A stretch of DNA of 64,000 nucleotides from Steromphala cineraria (GCA_916613615.1 OU744725.1:59528575-59592574), one strand, 5' to 3'; positions 33,926 to 47,650 are shown, counted from the first letter of the stretch. The notes: generated by a model not told the origin, from the letters alone. Translations and numbers: made by a program.

Positions 33926-36900
33926 TCAAACTGATCATTAACTTGTTCAAGTGCCCTCATCTACACATTGAGAATCATTAATAGCTTCTACTTCAGTTTG
34001 TGTCAATTGAAATCAATAGTGATGTTTGCAGATGGAATTTAGGTTCATATACATCCACTGCTTCACTTATTTCGCTATCTGTTTTGAATTCCCTTAGGAC
34101 ATATTCCATCAAGAATAATATTTATCTCACTCATTTTTAACGTTTTGTGCTAAGTGTGCAGAAACCATTGCAAAGCTTGTAGAAAAAAGTTTATGAAATC
34201 TGATAATCAAGGTCCAAACTGCTTCGTGCCCAATATGCTCATGATACTTCAAGAGATTCATTTGGTGATACAGTCAAATATTTAAGTCATATAATTTTGT
34301 GACATGATTTGATTCCTCTAGGTAGCTTCACAAGTGTAAGCAGAACTCAATACAAAAGGAAAGTCCAAAACATTGAGTCACAGTAGTTGCAGATTTCCTG
34401 AATGTTGCATAGCAAACAATCGTTCAATTCAAAATGTAACTCATTTTAGAAAACATCATGACCTCTTTGATATCTACATGAAACAAATGAAAAATGTCAT
34501 GGTTGAAACACTTGTTTAATACTCCTTTGTCCAAGTAAAAATATCATGTTTTTATAAAAATCGATTTCGAATCAAATCGAATTAAAAAAGATAGAAATTA
34601 AAGATCTCTAGATCAAACCTATCAAACTAGATCTAAATTCCATAGCTGTATAATTGAGTATTTTTGTTGTATAGGGAAAATATCCCTTGAGAAATTTACT
34701 ATTTCACGCTTGTTAAAAGCCTTGCACCGAATTAAGATAAAACAGTATTTCCCCACCTTTTACGTTTTTGCATTTTGACTCAATCTATAACCCCCAATTG
34801 TACAATAACTTTTAAGAAACCGCCTCCTACTATGATGTCAACGTGAAATAGCTGGTTTCTATGTTCTCTTGTGTCATGTGCGAATCACCTTCAGGAACTG
34901 GCTTAACAGCCACGAAAAAAACAAGAGATATATCTTGATGATGATGGAGTGACACATCAGATCATTGACGTTTTTGCCCAACAAACGTGCAGAGAGTTAT
35001 AGTTCTCACAGCCCTTCACCACAGTTGGTTATCAGTCCCTACCGGCTGTTCCGCTCGTGGTGTGGCCCATCCACAAGGGCTTAGCACTTCCAACAACCAT
35101 AGACTGAATTAATCAAACGCGTTGGTGCTAAAATTGATAAGGAAGACGCAATTTATGTGATCATCATTCGCTGAACAAGAGGTTCCATGCTGAAAAACAG
35201 AGCAGCAATGAAGTTACCGTCATTAAATTTTTTAAATGGTGCCAAGTAAATCAGCTGCTACAAGATAGCAATAAGGCACGACTGTCAGGGGATTAGTGGG
35301 CTATAGCTGTAGCGACAATTTATGCTAATATGTGAACAAACCCGTTCAGTAGTAAAGAAAATCTCACAAGGACGGTGCTTCGATTCTGAGAGGTGTTGTA
35401 TCTACTCAAAAGAAATGCCCTACCCAATTGTGTATAATTGAAATATTCCAATCTGAAATGTAAAGTCCTTTAAAGATGGGAGGATACTTAGTATACGGTG
35501 CTCTAAATATTCTTACATTGGCACAAGCTTTCTGAAGTGCCGCAGTGATGTTTCAATGAGAAGTATTCATTCAGAGAAGTTTGGTGTTTCACAAAATCAA
35601 GAAGACCTTCCTATAACGATCCTTTCAAAAGACTTCACTGTCTTTCGTTAAATGGAAGTCCTATTTCTACGCATGTTATCTAACATAATACATTTGAAAC
35701 GGTAGACAATTTTCATCATTCTTTTTTTTTTCAATTTCGTAGTCGACAATTGTTGTTTCTTTTGTCTATAAAACGCGTTTTGAAGTTTATCAATACATCT
35801 CATTAAGATAAAAATAGCTCATAAATGATTGTATTCTTCAAATCAATTGGATCGTCAGGACAAAATATCATGTCAGGGAATGAAATAAACATCTCAAACA
35901 TGATTTAGTAATAAAGTTAAACATAAAACTCGATGTTATGATAACTAAAACATCGAAAACATATACTTTCTCAGTTAAAAAGTAACTCTTATTCAAAAGG
36001 ACACCTCGAATGTGACTTTTGAGTAAATATTGTTCAACACACATTTGCAATTTCCTGCATGAATAATCAATTGAAAGTTATGGCAATATTATCAGGTTTT
36101 CTCACGTTATGATACTCGTTGCATGATTAGAGGCATTTGCCATTTTGTTTTTGCCCTGTTTGAATTACCAAAAATACACAATGTCAACTTTCTATTCGTA
36201 AATCGAAAGGAGGGACTGTACTCGTATCATGTTACAAGTTTTCTCACCACAGATTCAACCAGCAGTAATAATTAATTATGGTAAATGATACAATATTAAG
36301 AGATTCAATCATAAACTTACTAATTTCAGAATATCTATGGCACTTCACTTGATCTGTTCTAACTGGAAGTCATACACTACCTTTTATGCTCAATTTGATG
36401 ATTACTAACGGCAGGCAGGGCATGTAATTACCAATAATCTAATGTATGTCGACACTGATTTAAGTGATTCATCTGTTCGTTTTTCTGTTTTGATTATAAA
36501 TGGCATTTAGTTAAGAGGGGTATCTGGCACGCCATCTGTCCGTCCGTCCGTAAACTCAGTCACTGATTTGTGGCTCATATGAATTGCCCCAAATTGATGA
36601 TTCTATATAAGGATTGAACAACGTCTGCAACATATATTAAAACAGCATGATGAGCTACAGATCCAATTCTTATGTGTTTAACCCCTGACATGTTCTGTAC
36701 TAAACCAACATGTACCAAGGCATCTGTCTTGTGTTGGCGATGTTATCTTTTATCAGTAGGGTCTGTTTCCATTCTCTTCATGCAAACAAGTTTGACTTTT
36801 ATAGGCTTAAAGTTTCAATTCAAATGTCACAGAAGGAATTTCTAAATTCAATTTAACTGAAAATTTAACCTCTCATCAACGGGCATCAATAAACGTTTTT

Positions 36901-37350
36901 CGATATTGCAATTGAAGCTCTTTACAACTTTAAGCATGTGATCCGTTAAGAATTCCAAAAAGCGAATAATCAAATTTGCTTTTTCACTGAGCGGATACTG
37001 CTATCACCTTCCAGGTTCGATAATTTTTTATTCTTTCGGGTTTGAATGTCGCGAAAAATGAATTCAGATTTGATCATATTTTTTGTTTCTCCAATAAAAC
37101 ATCAAACATCATTTATCTGGTTTAATTAATTTTTCTCTCTCATTGCCGGAGTTATCTTCTGAAACAGCCGCAGTAAGAAAGAAATATCTGTTTACTTTCC
37201 CGGCATCATATTTCTGACCCTACCACATTTGCTGTTAATACCTTACTAATACGTCAATCCGACGCGTCAGAAATATCAGTCGGGAACTCTTCCGCATCTA
37301 TCATTTCATAGCTTTCTTGTCTGATATGGTTAAATCATTGGGAATGATGA

Positions 37351-37560
37351 TTGAGAGGATTAAAAATTTTAGAGATGATAGGGCTCAAAAAAAATATTCG
37401 AAAGGTTTTTAGAGATTTCTGCAATTCTCCGAGGCAGGAGACGGAATTGCTTTCGTTGGAGGAAGCTGTTTGGTTTAGACACTTCAAAATTAATATATTT
37501 CTCACAATCAAGTCCAATATAAAACTCCTTTATGCCCACTGTATCCTTGAGCTGAAGTGA
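37351..37560 (+). other. Tail ORF block, unit 3 (unknown)
   Basis: Counterpart of 20629-20838 and almost identical to it (NSPRQETELLSLEEAVWFRH), with IDSN changed to IKSN. The minus strand is open over the same interval (37369-37635). Confidence 0.15.
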
Positions 37561-39589
37561 TTTGAAACCTTTTGATGTGATAGCTTTGAATTCCGAAATA
37601 TTTTGCAAAGTATATTGAACACCTGATATCATCAATCCAGAACTATTCTCGTTGATGGAGAAAGGGGATCAGTATAAAGCATAGGTAATATTTTCACTTC
37701 AAGGCATTCAGATGACTGAAGATAGTTAGAGAGGTAATCAATCAGTTTAAAATGCCCCAATATATATATATATATATGTAATTATGTACACTTAAGTATA
37801 GACTGCTCTGCCAAAATCACCATTATGTTTTGTGATTACAGGCAATATTTTCTCCAGAGAAACCGAATACATGTTGCCGAATTTGAATATACAATTGGTT
37901 TTTATATGATAGAGAAGACTAAAAAGTTGTTACTTGTAATGATAGAATGAAACGTAAATATCACCCCAACATCAATGGGAACATTGCATGTACATGTAAG
38001 GAATGCCTCGTTTTCAAGACTTTCATATTCAGTCTGTCCATAAAGGAAAAGAATGGTATCCAATTTTCTTCCTTTTAAGGAACTACATTGATCTGTTGTT
38101 TTGCAAATGGGAATCTGTACTTCAGTCAAGGCACAAGTGGAAATGAATCCTGCCAAGATGCATCAAGTCATAGCTTCGAAGAAATATATTTAATTAAACA
38201 ACCCCCATGGCATCGTGGACAGCTTGTTCTATGCAGACGTCTTGTCAAGAGAATCAAGTTATTGTCTCAAATAAAATCCTTGGCTTGAATGTTTCATTGG
38301 AAAAAATGCTTCAATTCAACGTATTTGGTCATTGATGTGCAGAAACTGATTTCTTAAAGGGAAACAGAATTGTGATAACAGCTACTCCGGATCCTCATTG
38401 CAGATGATCATGATGCTTTAACTAGGCTGACCACATGTCTGGTCACAGCATGATAGCTGTATAATGACTTCATTGGCTTACTGTTCCAATCGCAAGTACT
38501 TTAATTAGAGTTTATATATTATGTATGATATTTGGTTGGCATGGAACAGACAGGTGCGTTAACATAACCAGTAGTTCAAGGTTGTATCTAATAGAGGATC
38601 CGTTTCATCCACACCATGTGCTTGAAAACATGGAAATAATACAGGACTGGTTTTTGCAAAATCATGTGCGTTACAACAGGTGCACATTTGAGGGGGTGTC
38701 TTTTCAGCATGTTATGTTTTTCTTCCAAAGGTAAATAATTGCTATCGAAAACTGGACAATGAGTCATGACAGGTGTGGCATTTTGTTGCGATTAAAAATT
38801 GGACAACGACTTGCTACGAGATTGTGAGAAATAGTTAGGTGGATAGGTGTTTTTATTTATCTTCACAAAGTTAACTATTGTTATTTTTAAATAATCTTAT
38901 ATATTTGCATAAGTCGTCCTTATGCTCTAATGATGTAACGCTGTTGAATAAATTTAGTTAGACTATCTTTTTGTGCATTGTAATTGTATGTTTTAATCCA
39001 TTAAAGTTAAGTTTGGATTCAACCATTAGGGCTTAAAACAAATTGAATTTTACAACATCTTTTCTAAGAAAGAAGTTTAACCAAACTAAGATTTAAAAGC
39101 AGATGATGAAAGCCGCTTTCCACTTTAATGTGGTTTACAGAAACGTGTTCACATCAAAGGCTGGCAAGAAGAATGGAATATAAAATCCAATAAAATCTTG
39201 TTTTCAATTTGATTTTCTTGAAAGGAAAATGAAAAACACGCAACACCTTCTTTGTGTCTAAAAACAACCGCATTACCAACCTTACCTTTCTGTATGCATG
39301 TCAACATGAAATCCCTTTTCGTCAAATACGATTATACATTAAGTGCTTTACTTGTTACATTATATTACCTTTGGTTACCATAAGAGTATTTTTTGACTAC
39401 AATATGCTGTATCTAAAGAGAATTTTTTTTCAGAAGTGATGTTTATATATATATTGACAGTAATGGGCAAGATATAGCAACAAAACGATACAAACAATAT
39501 TACATTTAGATAAGAAAGAAGGAATTTGTGCCCAATAATGCCACATCTGATAAGAAGTTTTTTCTAAATTGATATGATGTAAATACTTC

Positions 39590-39844
39590 ATGACAGTAAT
39601 GAGCAAGATAAACGGACAAAACGACAGGAACATGAGATCCTTTTACTTGACGCAATGTTTCTTCAGGATAATGATAGACAATATTTGCATATCCAATTCC
39701 AAATCAGCAGGTGCTTGTTTCGTGTTCATTAAAGTGCTCAATCTACATTTCCTGTGCGTGTTTCGTGCATTTATTCCTTGGCGTGTAATTCATTTTTATC
39801 AACGAATGTCAAATAGAATAATTTTTAATATGTCCTTTCTCTGA
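39590..39844 (+). other. 84-codon frame open only in unit 4
   Basis: The frame reads MTVMSKINGQNDRNMRSFYL, then SKSAGACFVFIKVLNLHFLC, and ends RIIFNMSFL. Unit 1 has the same frame with TAG in place of GTG (CFVF) and TGA in place of TGG (IPWR); units 2 and 3 are also broken. Either unit 4 keeps the older open state or it gained openness by chance. No domain is recognised. Confidence 0.15.
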
Positions 39845-40973
39845 ATCGATTTTCATGTCAGAGCATTGTCAAAAATTATTGTTTTATGTGCAGCGACACG
39901 ACATGAGAAAGTGCAAAGATGCAAATCATTTTGTCCTTGCAATGAAAATGCATTAATTTGCTTAAATTCAATTGCAAATTGACTGTTCATAATTATACTT
40001 GTAATCATTATTAATTTTCGTGCTTCACTTCAATCTTTTTCATAATTATTTCATCAAGTTCCATATTTTGTAAAGATTTATGTTCAACACTTTGATTTGT
40101 ACCTTATGACTTCCTTCAATCTATGGTAAAATTGCTGACAAGCTATCTGGTTGTTCATGGGACACAAGCATCATGCATGTACATGTTTCTTATTCCTTTT
40201 CTTCTTAAAACAGTGTGTTGTGTCAGATATATAAAACCAACCAATATGTATTTGGTAAGACAGTGTGATGTTTTCTGTACATACAATGCTACATTCACAT
40301 TGGATTAAAATTACAATGATGGAAGAAAGTCATTATCAGTATGTAAAATGGAGAATGAAAAATACCAGCAATTTGCAGTCATGTTGACTATGAATGAAGC
40401 CTTCAGCAACAGGTGTACTTGTATCACGCTTATTTCATATCTTTTCAGCCATAGAAAATACTTCAATATTCTTTTTATTTGGAAATACGATAAAAAAAGT
40501 TAAAGGCCTGTATTATACAATTACTTGGATGGATTGTCATCTTATTTGTAATTTGATTGCAAGGTTGATAGCAAAGGTTGTTACCAGTGATTATGGTCAC
40601 ATAACTGCTCATGAAGGCAAAGCAATGGTTGATAGTTATTATACAAATTACAAAAATGTTAGTTAACGTTGTAAACATGGTTTCATTATATTAATATGGT
40701 TTGTGTATTCAGTATTCATAGATTGTATCCTTTTAACATGTTCATCCTCAAGGACCGTGCAATTAGCATCAAAGGGCCACCATTGTTTTGTTTTTTAAAG
40801 GTAACAACTTTTAAACAATACGGAGAAGGATTTCGCCTTTCAGTTTTGGGGGAATTACTGCAGGCTTTTGATTATCAAATCATCACAAACTATCACTCTC
40901 AGTAATGTGGATATGTTAGAATCATTGAGAAACAACAAACATTTCCAAAGAAATATTACCTCGAATTTTGTTG

Positions 40974-41277
40974 TCAACAACTAATCTCTGGAACTGTTCC
41001 TCTAGCTGCTAAACCACCATAGTCACTTTCACCAACATGAAGTCTAACATCTTTCCACATTAGGACTAAAACTGGTCTCCTGTGTGAAATGCATCTTAAA
41101 GTCTTATCATAATGTCTATCCTCAAAACAGTCAAATTGAATTTGTTCAAGAAGTAATAAGGGTTCTTGATATAGTCATATAGCGTTTGCCGCAAGGCACA
41201 CTATACATGAGAGTGTTTAAAGCTATTTGGCTAAGCAGTGTCGTCCTCTGGGAAAATACACTTCTTGCTAGCTCTCT
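40974..41277 (-). pseudogene. Core decayed gene, unit 4
   Basis: Minus strand 41174 to 40974 is open for 66 codons to a TGA: LYQEPLLLLEQIQFDCFEDR, then HYDKTLRCISHRRPVLVLMW, then KDVRLHVGESDYGGLAARGT and VPEISC. Compared with unit 1 most codons agree, but FRD is WKD, LPVG is LHVG and AAEG is AARG. A TGA precedes the open part at 41175-41177, and the upstream QRTTLLSQ part is one base out of frame. Confidence 0.4.
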
Positions 41278-43638
41278 TCAAACTGATCATTAACTTGTTC
41301 AAGTGCCCTCATCTACACATTGAGAATCATTAATAGCTTCTACTTCAGTTTGTGTCAATTGAAATCAATAGTGATGCTTGCAGATGGAATTTAGGTTCAT
41401 ATACATCCACTGCTTCACTTATTTCTTATCTGTTTAGAATTCCCTTAGGACATATTTCATCAAGAATAATATTTATCTCACGCATAAAGTTTCGGTTCCT
41501 TCTTGTACAGTTTGTAGAAAAAAGTTTATGAAATCTGATAATGAAGGTCCAAACTGCTTCGTGCCCAAAACGCTCATGATAATTAAAAGATCCATTTGGT
41601 GATACAGTCAAATGTTAAGTCACATAATTTTCTAACATGATTGTATGTCTTAAAGTCTCTTCACAAGTGAAAGCAGAACTCAAGACATAAGAAAAGTCCA
41701 ACACATTGAGTCCCGGTAATTGCCGGATTCTTGAGTGGCTTCTTTCACAGCAGATAATCTTTCATCTAGAATGTTACACATAAGATACAGTCCATTTGTC
41801 ATTAATACTTTTGATGTATGGATTACATGTACACGACCTCTATGTTATCCAGATGAAACGAAAGAAAGATGTCATGATTTAAACACGTTTTTACTCGTTT
41901 GTCCAATGAAAACATATCTTTAAGTCAATTTCGTATCGAATCGAAAATAACAAGGTAGAAATCGAAGATCCTTGTTCAAAACTATGAAAATCGATCTAAA
42001 TTCAAAAGCTTGCTTAAGAATACTCTGTATTAAAGGAAAAGACCTCTTGAGAAATTTACTTCACGCTTGTTAAAAGCCTTTTACTCAAGCTCTTGCTCTC
42101 CGGATTAAGATAAAACAGTATTTCCCTGCCTCTCACGTTTTTGCATTTTGACTTCATCTATAACCCCCAATTGTACAATTACTTTTAAGAAACTGCGCCC
42201 TACTATGATGTCAACGTGAAATAGCTAGTTTCTAAGTTCTCTTGTGTCATGTGTGAATCACCTTCAGTAACTGGTTTAACAGGCACGAAAAAAACACCAG
42301 ATATACCTTATCAGTCCCTACCGGCTGTTCCGCTCGTGGTGTGACCCATCCACAAGAGCTTAGCAATTCCAACACCCATAGACTGAATTAATCAAGCGCG
42401 TTGGTGCTAAAATTGATAAGGAAGATGCGATTTATGCCATCATCATTCGCTGAACAAGAGGTGCCATGCTGAAAAACAGAGCAGCAATGAAGTTGTCATC
42501 ATTAAATTTGTTAAATGGTGCCAAGTAAATCAGCTGCTACAAGAAAGCAATAAGGCACGACTGCCAGTGGATTAGTGTGCTATAGCTGTAGCGACAATTT
42601 ATGCTAATATGTGAACAAACCCGTTCAATAGTAAAGAAAATCTCACAAGGACGGTTCTTCGATTCAGAGAGGTGTTGTATCAACACAAAAGAAATGTCCT
42701 ACCTATTGTGTATAATAGAAATATTCATATCTGAAACGTTAAGTCCTTTAAAGATGGCAGTATACTTAGTTTGCTGTCTTGTATCAATTGGACGATTCTA
42801 TGCTGAGACGGAGCTCTAAAATATGCTTGCATTAGCAAAATTTTTTGGAAATGCTGCAGTCATGTTTCAATAGTAATTGTTATTCAGAGACGTTTGGTGT
42901 TTTACACAATCATAAAGACCTTTCTATAGGATATAATGTCCTCCAACAAAATAAAGATCATATCATAAGACTTTACTTGACGGAAGTTCTCATCCTATTT
43001 CTGTGAACTTATCTTACAAAATCCATTTGAAACGGAAGACAATTTTCATCATTCTTTTTTTCAATTTCGTAGTAGACAATTGTTGTTTCGTTTGTCTACA
43101 AAACGCATTATTTAGTTTATCAAAACATGTCATAAATCCTTAATAAATGATTGTAATCTTCAAATCTTTAAGATCGTTGGGCAAGATATCAAGTCAATGA
43201 ATTAAACAAACATCTCAAACAGATAATTTGGTTGTAAAGTTACAAATAAAACCTGATGTTATGATAACTAGAAAATCGAAAAAATATACTTCCTCAGTTA
43301 AAAAGTAACTCTTATGCAAATGGACACCTCGAATGTGCCTTTTGAGTAAATATTGTTCAACACATATTTGCAATTTCCTGCATGAATAATCAATTGCAAG
43401 TCATGGCGATATTATCAGGTTTTCTCACGTTATGATTCTCGTTGTGAGTTTAAAAGCATTTGCAACAGCAGCATAGTTCATTGCCGTTTGGTATTTTGCA
43501 CTGTTTGAATTACCAAAAAAACCACAACCTCAAGTTTCTATTTGATATCAGAAGGAGGGACTGTACACATATCATGTTTCTCAACAAAGATTCAACCAGC
43601 AGTTATAATGAATAATTGTAAAATTATACAATAACAAT

Positions 43639-44780
43639 TAAAGCCTTTAAAAAAATGCACGGTTGCTGCCACAGATGAATTTTGTGATTAGTCGACCAAT
43701 TTGGGTAATTAGTGAACAGTAACATTACTGGGTACATGCACTAATATTAGCACAAGTATTGATCAATCAATAAAAGTTAATTTCACAAAATCAACATGAG
43801 TTTATGAAAGTTATGATTTTTTTTACATATATCAACGAGGGTTGTTTTATTTTACATCAAAAGACACGAAGGTGATATTCTATTTATCATCCAAAGTCAC
43901 TCTTTTTAACATCTCAGAGAAAAAATGTACATCTCTGAACACAACAATACTAAATTTTCAAGACAATTGGACAGAGTTGACAATGACAGGATATTGTGCA
44001 AAATGTACTTCAAAAATGATATCTCCTAGGCACTATTGCTTAGTCTCTCAGAAGCCATGATGGTTAATTATTTATAGGAGTTTTAAAGATACTAAAAAAC
44101 AAAATACTCTCTGACGGGATTCGATCCCTGGTCCTTTTGATCCGAAGCCAGAGCGTTATCCACTGAGCTAAGCAGGCCTGATAGTTCCGGTTTGGAAACA
44201 ACGATATATGTCATATTCTTAATATATCAAGCATCATTTTCAGTAGCTCTGGTGATAAGTACATGTTATCAACGTAACCAATTAGTAATATCGTTAAGTA
44301 TTCCTTGTAACTGGGTAATAAATGCTCCACCTATTAGTAAACATGAGTCTTATTTCAATGTCACCAGCGTACTTACAGAAAAAATCCTTTTAATAAGCCA
44401 GGCGAGCCAAATTATCAAAATTAAATCTCGTGGGTTGTGAAAAAGTGGATTTTGCGATTATTGAATGCAAAATAATGCTCTTATCTAGAACAAATGTGGA
44501 CTCTTCTTCATATAAAGTTGTTTTTGATTGACTCTGTTAACATTTATCAGCATCTTGAATAGAAAATATTATTACTCTTTCAATATGACATTTGAAGTGA
44601 AATCATATTCAACAGTTTAATGTGCCAAATATTTTGTATTACCCACATTGTGACGTAATGAATTTTTTTGCTACAGCTCTGTTCATTGGTCATTTGATTT
44701 GGATACAGCACATGTGATTGGCGCGGCTTCCCTTTGAAAAGATCAACAGTAATATAGGTTGGTGCCTTTGGGCACCAACT
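43639..44780. mobile_element. 1.14-kb insertion shared by units 4 and 6
   Basis: It interrupts the unit between ATAACAATT and AATAAGAGGTTC; units 1, 2, 3 and 5 run straight through. The left end is GCCTTTAAA-rich and in unit 6 a small hairpin (GCCTTTAAAAAGGC). The right end is a hairpin, GTTGGTGCC TTTG GGCACCAAC. Inside are ATCAACGAGGGTTGT and AAAAGACACGAAGGTGAT segments related to the element in unit 5 (51013-51466), and a tRNA-like sequence (44107-44178). The element class is unknown. No transposase or reverse transcriptase frame is seen. Confidence 0.65.
44107..44178 (-). tRNA. Degenerate tRNA-Arg(TCG)-like sequence
   Basis: On the minus strand, TTAGCTCAGTGGATAACGC carries a good internal A box (TAGCTCAGTGG). 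CTTCGGA is a 7-base anticodon loop with TCG, and GGATCGAATCC is a B box one base from consensus. T6 follows about 20 bases after the 3' end, as in pol III terminators. The acceptor arms do not pair, the D stem is poor and the T stem has mismatches. It is therefore a tRNA pseudogene or the head of a tRNA-derived SINE rather than a working tRNA. Confidence 0.45.
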
Positions 44781-45579
44781 AATAAGAGGTTCAAACATAA
44801 ACTTACTACCGGTAATTTCAGAATATGTATGACATTTCGCTTGATCTGTTCTAACTGGAAGTCATACACTACCTTTTATGCTCGATCTGACGATTACTAA
44901 CGGAAGGCAGGGCATGTAATTACTAATAATCTAATGTATGTCGACACTGAGTTAAGTGATTCACCTGTTCGTTATTCAGTTTAATTATAAATGGCATTAA
45001 GTTAAGAGGGCACGCCATCTGTCCGTCCGTCCGTAAACTCTCATATTAATTGCCCCTATGGGCCAAGTCTATTTTCATTTCTAACTAAAAACATTATGAA
45101 TTTATATTTAGATTGAACAAAATCTGCAATATATATTTAAACAGCATGACGAGCTACAGATTCGTTGCTTCTATCGTTATTTTTGTATTAAAATGATTGT
45201 TACTGAAATATTAAAGAATCAAGATGTGGTCCCAAATTTAGCCCCTGACATGTCCTGTATTAGACCAACTTGTACTTGTATTCCTTGAGGCATCTTTCTT
45301 GTATCAGCGATATCAACTTTTAACAGTAGGGTCTGTTTCCATTCTCTTCATGCAAAAAGTTTGACTTTTATAGGCTTAAAGTTTCAATTCAAATGTCACA
45401 GAAGGAATTTCTTAATTCAATTAAACTGAAAATTTAACCTCTCATCAACGGGCATCAATAAACGTTTTTTGATATTGCAATTCAAGCTCTTTTACAACTT
45501 TAAGCATGTGATCCGTTAAGAATTCAAATTTGTTTTTTCACTGAGCGGATTCTGCTATCACCTTCGAGGTTTGATAATT

Positions 45580-45898
45580 GTCCCTCACCACAACGCGCAA
45601 AGGACAATGGGAGATAACACAGAAAACCAGTCATGCTTGTTGACCTTCACTTTTACTTTAAGGTCACCACGGCACTTTGGCCAATCTTGACATTCTTGTT
45701 CCAGCGATATATCTAGGACTGCTGGACCAAATATCTTCAAAGTTGGTCACAGCCTACATCAGACATGTACACCAGTCAGTTTGGATGACCTTGACTTTAT
45801 TTTCAAGGTCACCACTCTTGTTAAAACCATATAATACATTTGCTTAATGGGACAATTATTTCAAAATATTTCAACGGGGGAGGACATTGCCACATTAG
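45580..45898. mobile_element. Private MITE-like insertion in unit 4
   Basis: The other units read through this point (TTCGATAATTTTTTATTCTT). The ends are imperfect inverted repeats (AATTGTCCCTCACC against GGGGGAGGACATT). Inside are two copies of TGACCTT-N12-AAGGTCA (45641-45666 and 45786-45811) with exactly the same spacing, and GGGAGATAAC, a motif common in molluscan repeats. No coding frame. Confidence 0.6.
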
Positions 45899-46221
45899 TT
45901 TTTATTACTTTCAGGTTTGAATGTCTCCAAAAATGAATTCAGATCCAATAAAACATCAAACATCATTTATTTTGTTTAATTTTTGTTCTCTCGATGCCAG
46001 AGTTACATTCTTAAACAGCCGCAGTAAGAAATATCTGTTTACTTTCCCGGCATCATATTTCTGACCCTACCACATTTGCTGTTAATACCTTACTAATACG
46101 TCAATCTGACGCGTCAGAAATATCAGTCGGCAACTCTTCCGCATCTATCATTGCATAGCTTTCTTGTCTGATATGGTTAAATCATTGGGAATGATGATTG
46201 AGAGGATTAATAAGTTTATAG

Positions 46222-46413
46222 ATGATACTGCTCAAATATAATATTCGAAAGGTTTTTAGAGATTTTTTCAATTCTCCGAGGCTGGAGACGAAATTTCATT
46301 TGTTTGAGAAAGCTGATTGGTTTAGACACTTCGAAATTAAAATATTTCTCATAATCGATTCCAATATAAAACTCCTTTATGCCCACTGTATCCTTGAGCT
46401 GAAATCATTATAA
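46222..46413 (+). other. Tail ORF block, unit 4 (unknown)
   Basis: Counterpart of 20629-20838 with a diverged middle: NSPRLETKFHLFEKADWFRH replaces NSPRQETELLSLEEAVWFRH, then the shared FLIIDSNIKLLYAHCILELK. Unit 5 shares this middle variant but is frameshifted. Confidence 0.15.
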
Positions 46414-47650
46414 ATCCGTTTGATGTGATAGCTTTGAATTCCGAAATATTTTGCAAAATATATTGAACACCTTATATCATCAATCCAGACCTATTTTCGC
46501 TGATGGAGAAATGGGATCAGGCAATAATTTCACTTCATGGCATTTAGATGACTGAAGATAGTTAAAGAGGTAATCAATCAGTCTATATTTTAAGCTCAGA
46601 ATGCCCCAATAGATATGCTATAATGCATACTTAATGATGAAATATGAAAATACTTACGAAAAACAGATTGCTTTGCTCACATCAACATTATACTTTGTGA
46701 TTAGAGGCATTATCAATTTCAAGAAAAAAAAACGAATACATCCTGCCAAATTCAAAGACATAAGTGGTTTTAATGTTATTCAGAAGACTAACAAGTTGTC
46801 ATTTGTATTAATTGAATGAAACGTTAACATCACTCAAAGACCAATGTGCATGTCCGTGTTAGAATGCATTGCTTGTTCCCATTTCCGTAGACAGTCTGTC
46901 CATGCAGGAAAAGAAATGGTATCCAATTTTCTTCCTTTTTAGGAACCACATTGATCTGTTTTGCAAATGGGAATCTGAACTTCAGTCTTGGCACAAGTGG
47001 AATCCTGCCTAGATGCATTAAATCATAGCATCGAAGAAATATATTTAATTCAACAACACCCATGGCATCGTGAACAGCTGCATGTCTTGTTCTATATAGA
47101 TGTCTTGTCAAGAGAATCAAGTGATTGTCTCAAATACAATCCCTGGCCTGACTTTTACATTGCTTCTTGGAAAAAAATGCTTCAATTCAACGTATTTGGT
47201 CACTGATGTCCAGAAACTGATTTCTTAAAGTGAAACAGAACTGTGATAACAGCTACTCCTCATTGCAGATGATCATGATGCTTTAATTAGGCTGACCTCT
47301 TCCTCCTTGTGAGGCGACGTCACAGCATGATAGCTGTAAAATGACTTCATTGGCTTACTTTTTCAATCACAAGTATTACAATTAGAGTTTATATATTATG
47401 TATGACATGTGGTTGGCATGGAACATACAGGTGCATTAACATAACCAGTAGTCAAAGATCTGAAGGTTGTATCTTATAGATGATCCGTTTCAGTGTCACA
47501 TCATGTTTCATAACAAAAACATGTGTCTCATAGCCAGTGCGTCTCTTTTATCAGCGCATCCTGTGTCTTATAACTGGTTGATTATGCAGGGTCTGTTTTA
47601 CCGCACATCATGTATATGAGAACAGGTGCATCGTTCAGGTTGCTGTATAA

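Larger units (their letters stand above)
29851..38411. repeat. Tandem unit 3, about 8.6 kb
   Basis: Third full copy, with the most complete head (29851-31100) and so useful as a reference. The head contains a degenerate minisatellite (about 30060-30400) built on ATCATGTGTxTxATAACAGGTGC. Its tail (about 36800-38390) is nearly identical to that of unit 1. No insertion of mobile DNA was noticed. Confidence 0.9.
38412..47276. repeat. Tandem unit 4, about 8.9 kb
   Basis: Fourth copy. The head is missing about 1.1 kb: the sequence jumps at about 38724 from GTTATGTTTTTCTT straight to CCAAAGGTAAATAATT, so the head ORF blocks are absent. It carries the 1.14-kb insertion shared with unit 6 (43639-44780) and a private 0.32-kb insertion (45580-45898). 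It also lacks most of the DEDGVTHQIND block: after the CACCAGATATACCTT part at about 42308 it joins directly to ATCAGTCCCTACCGG. Confidence 0.9.
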
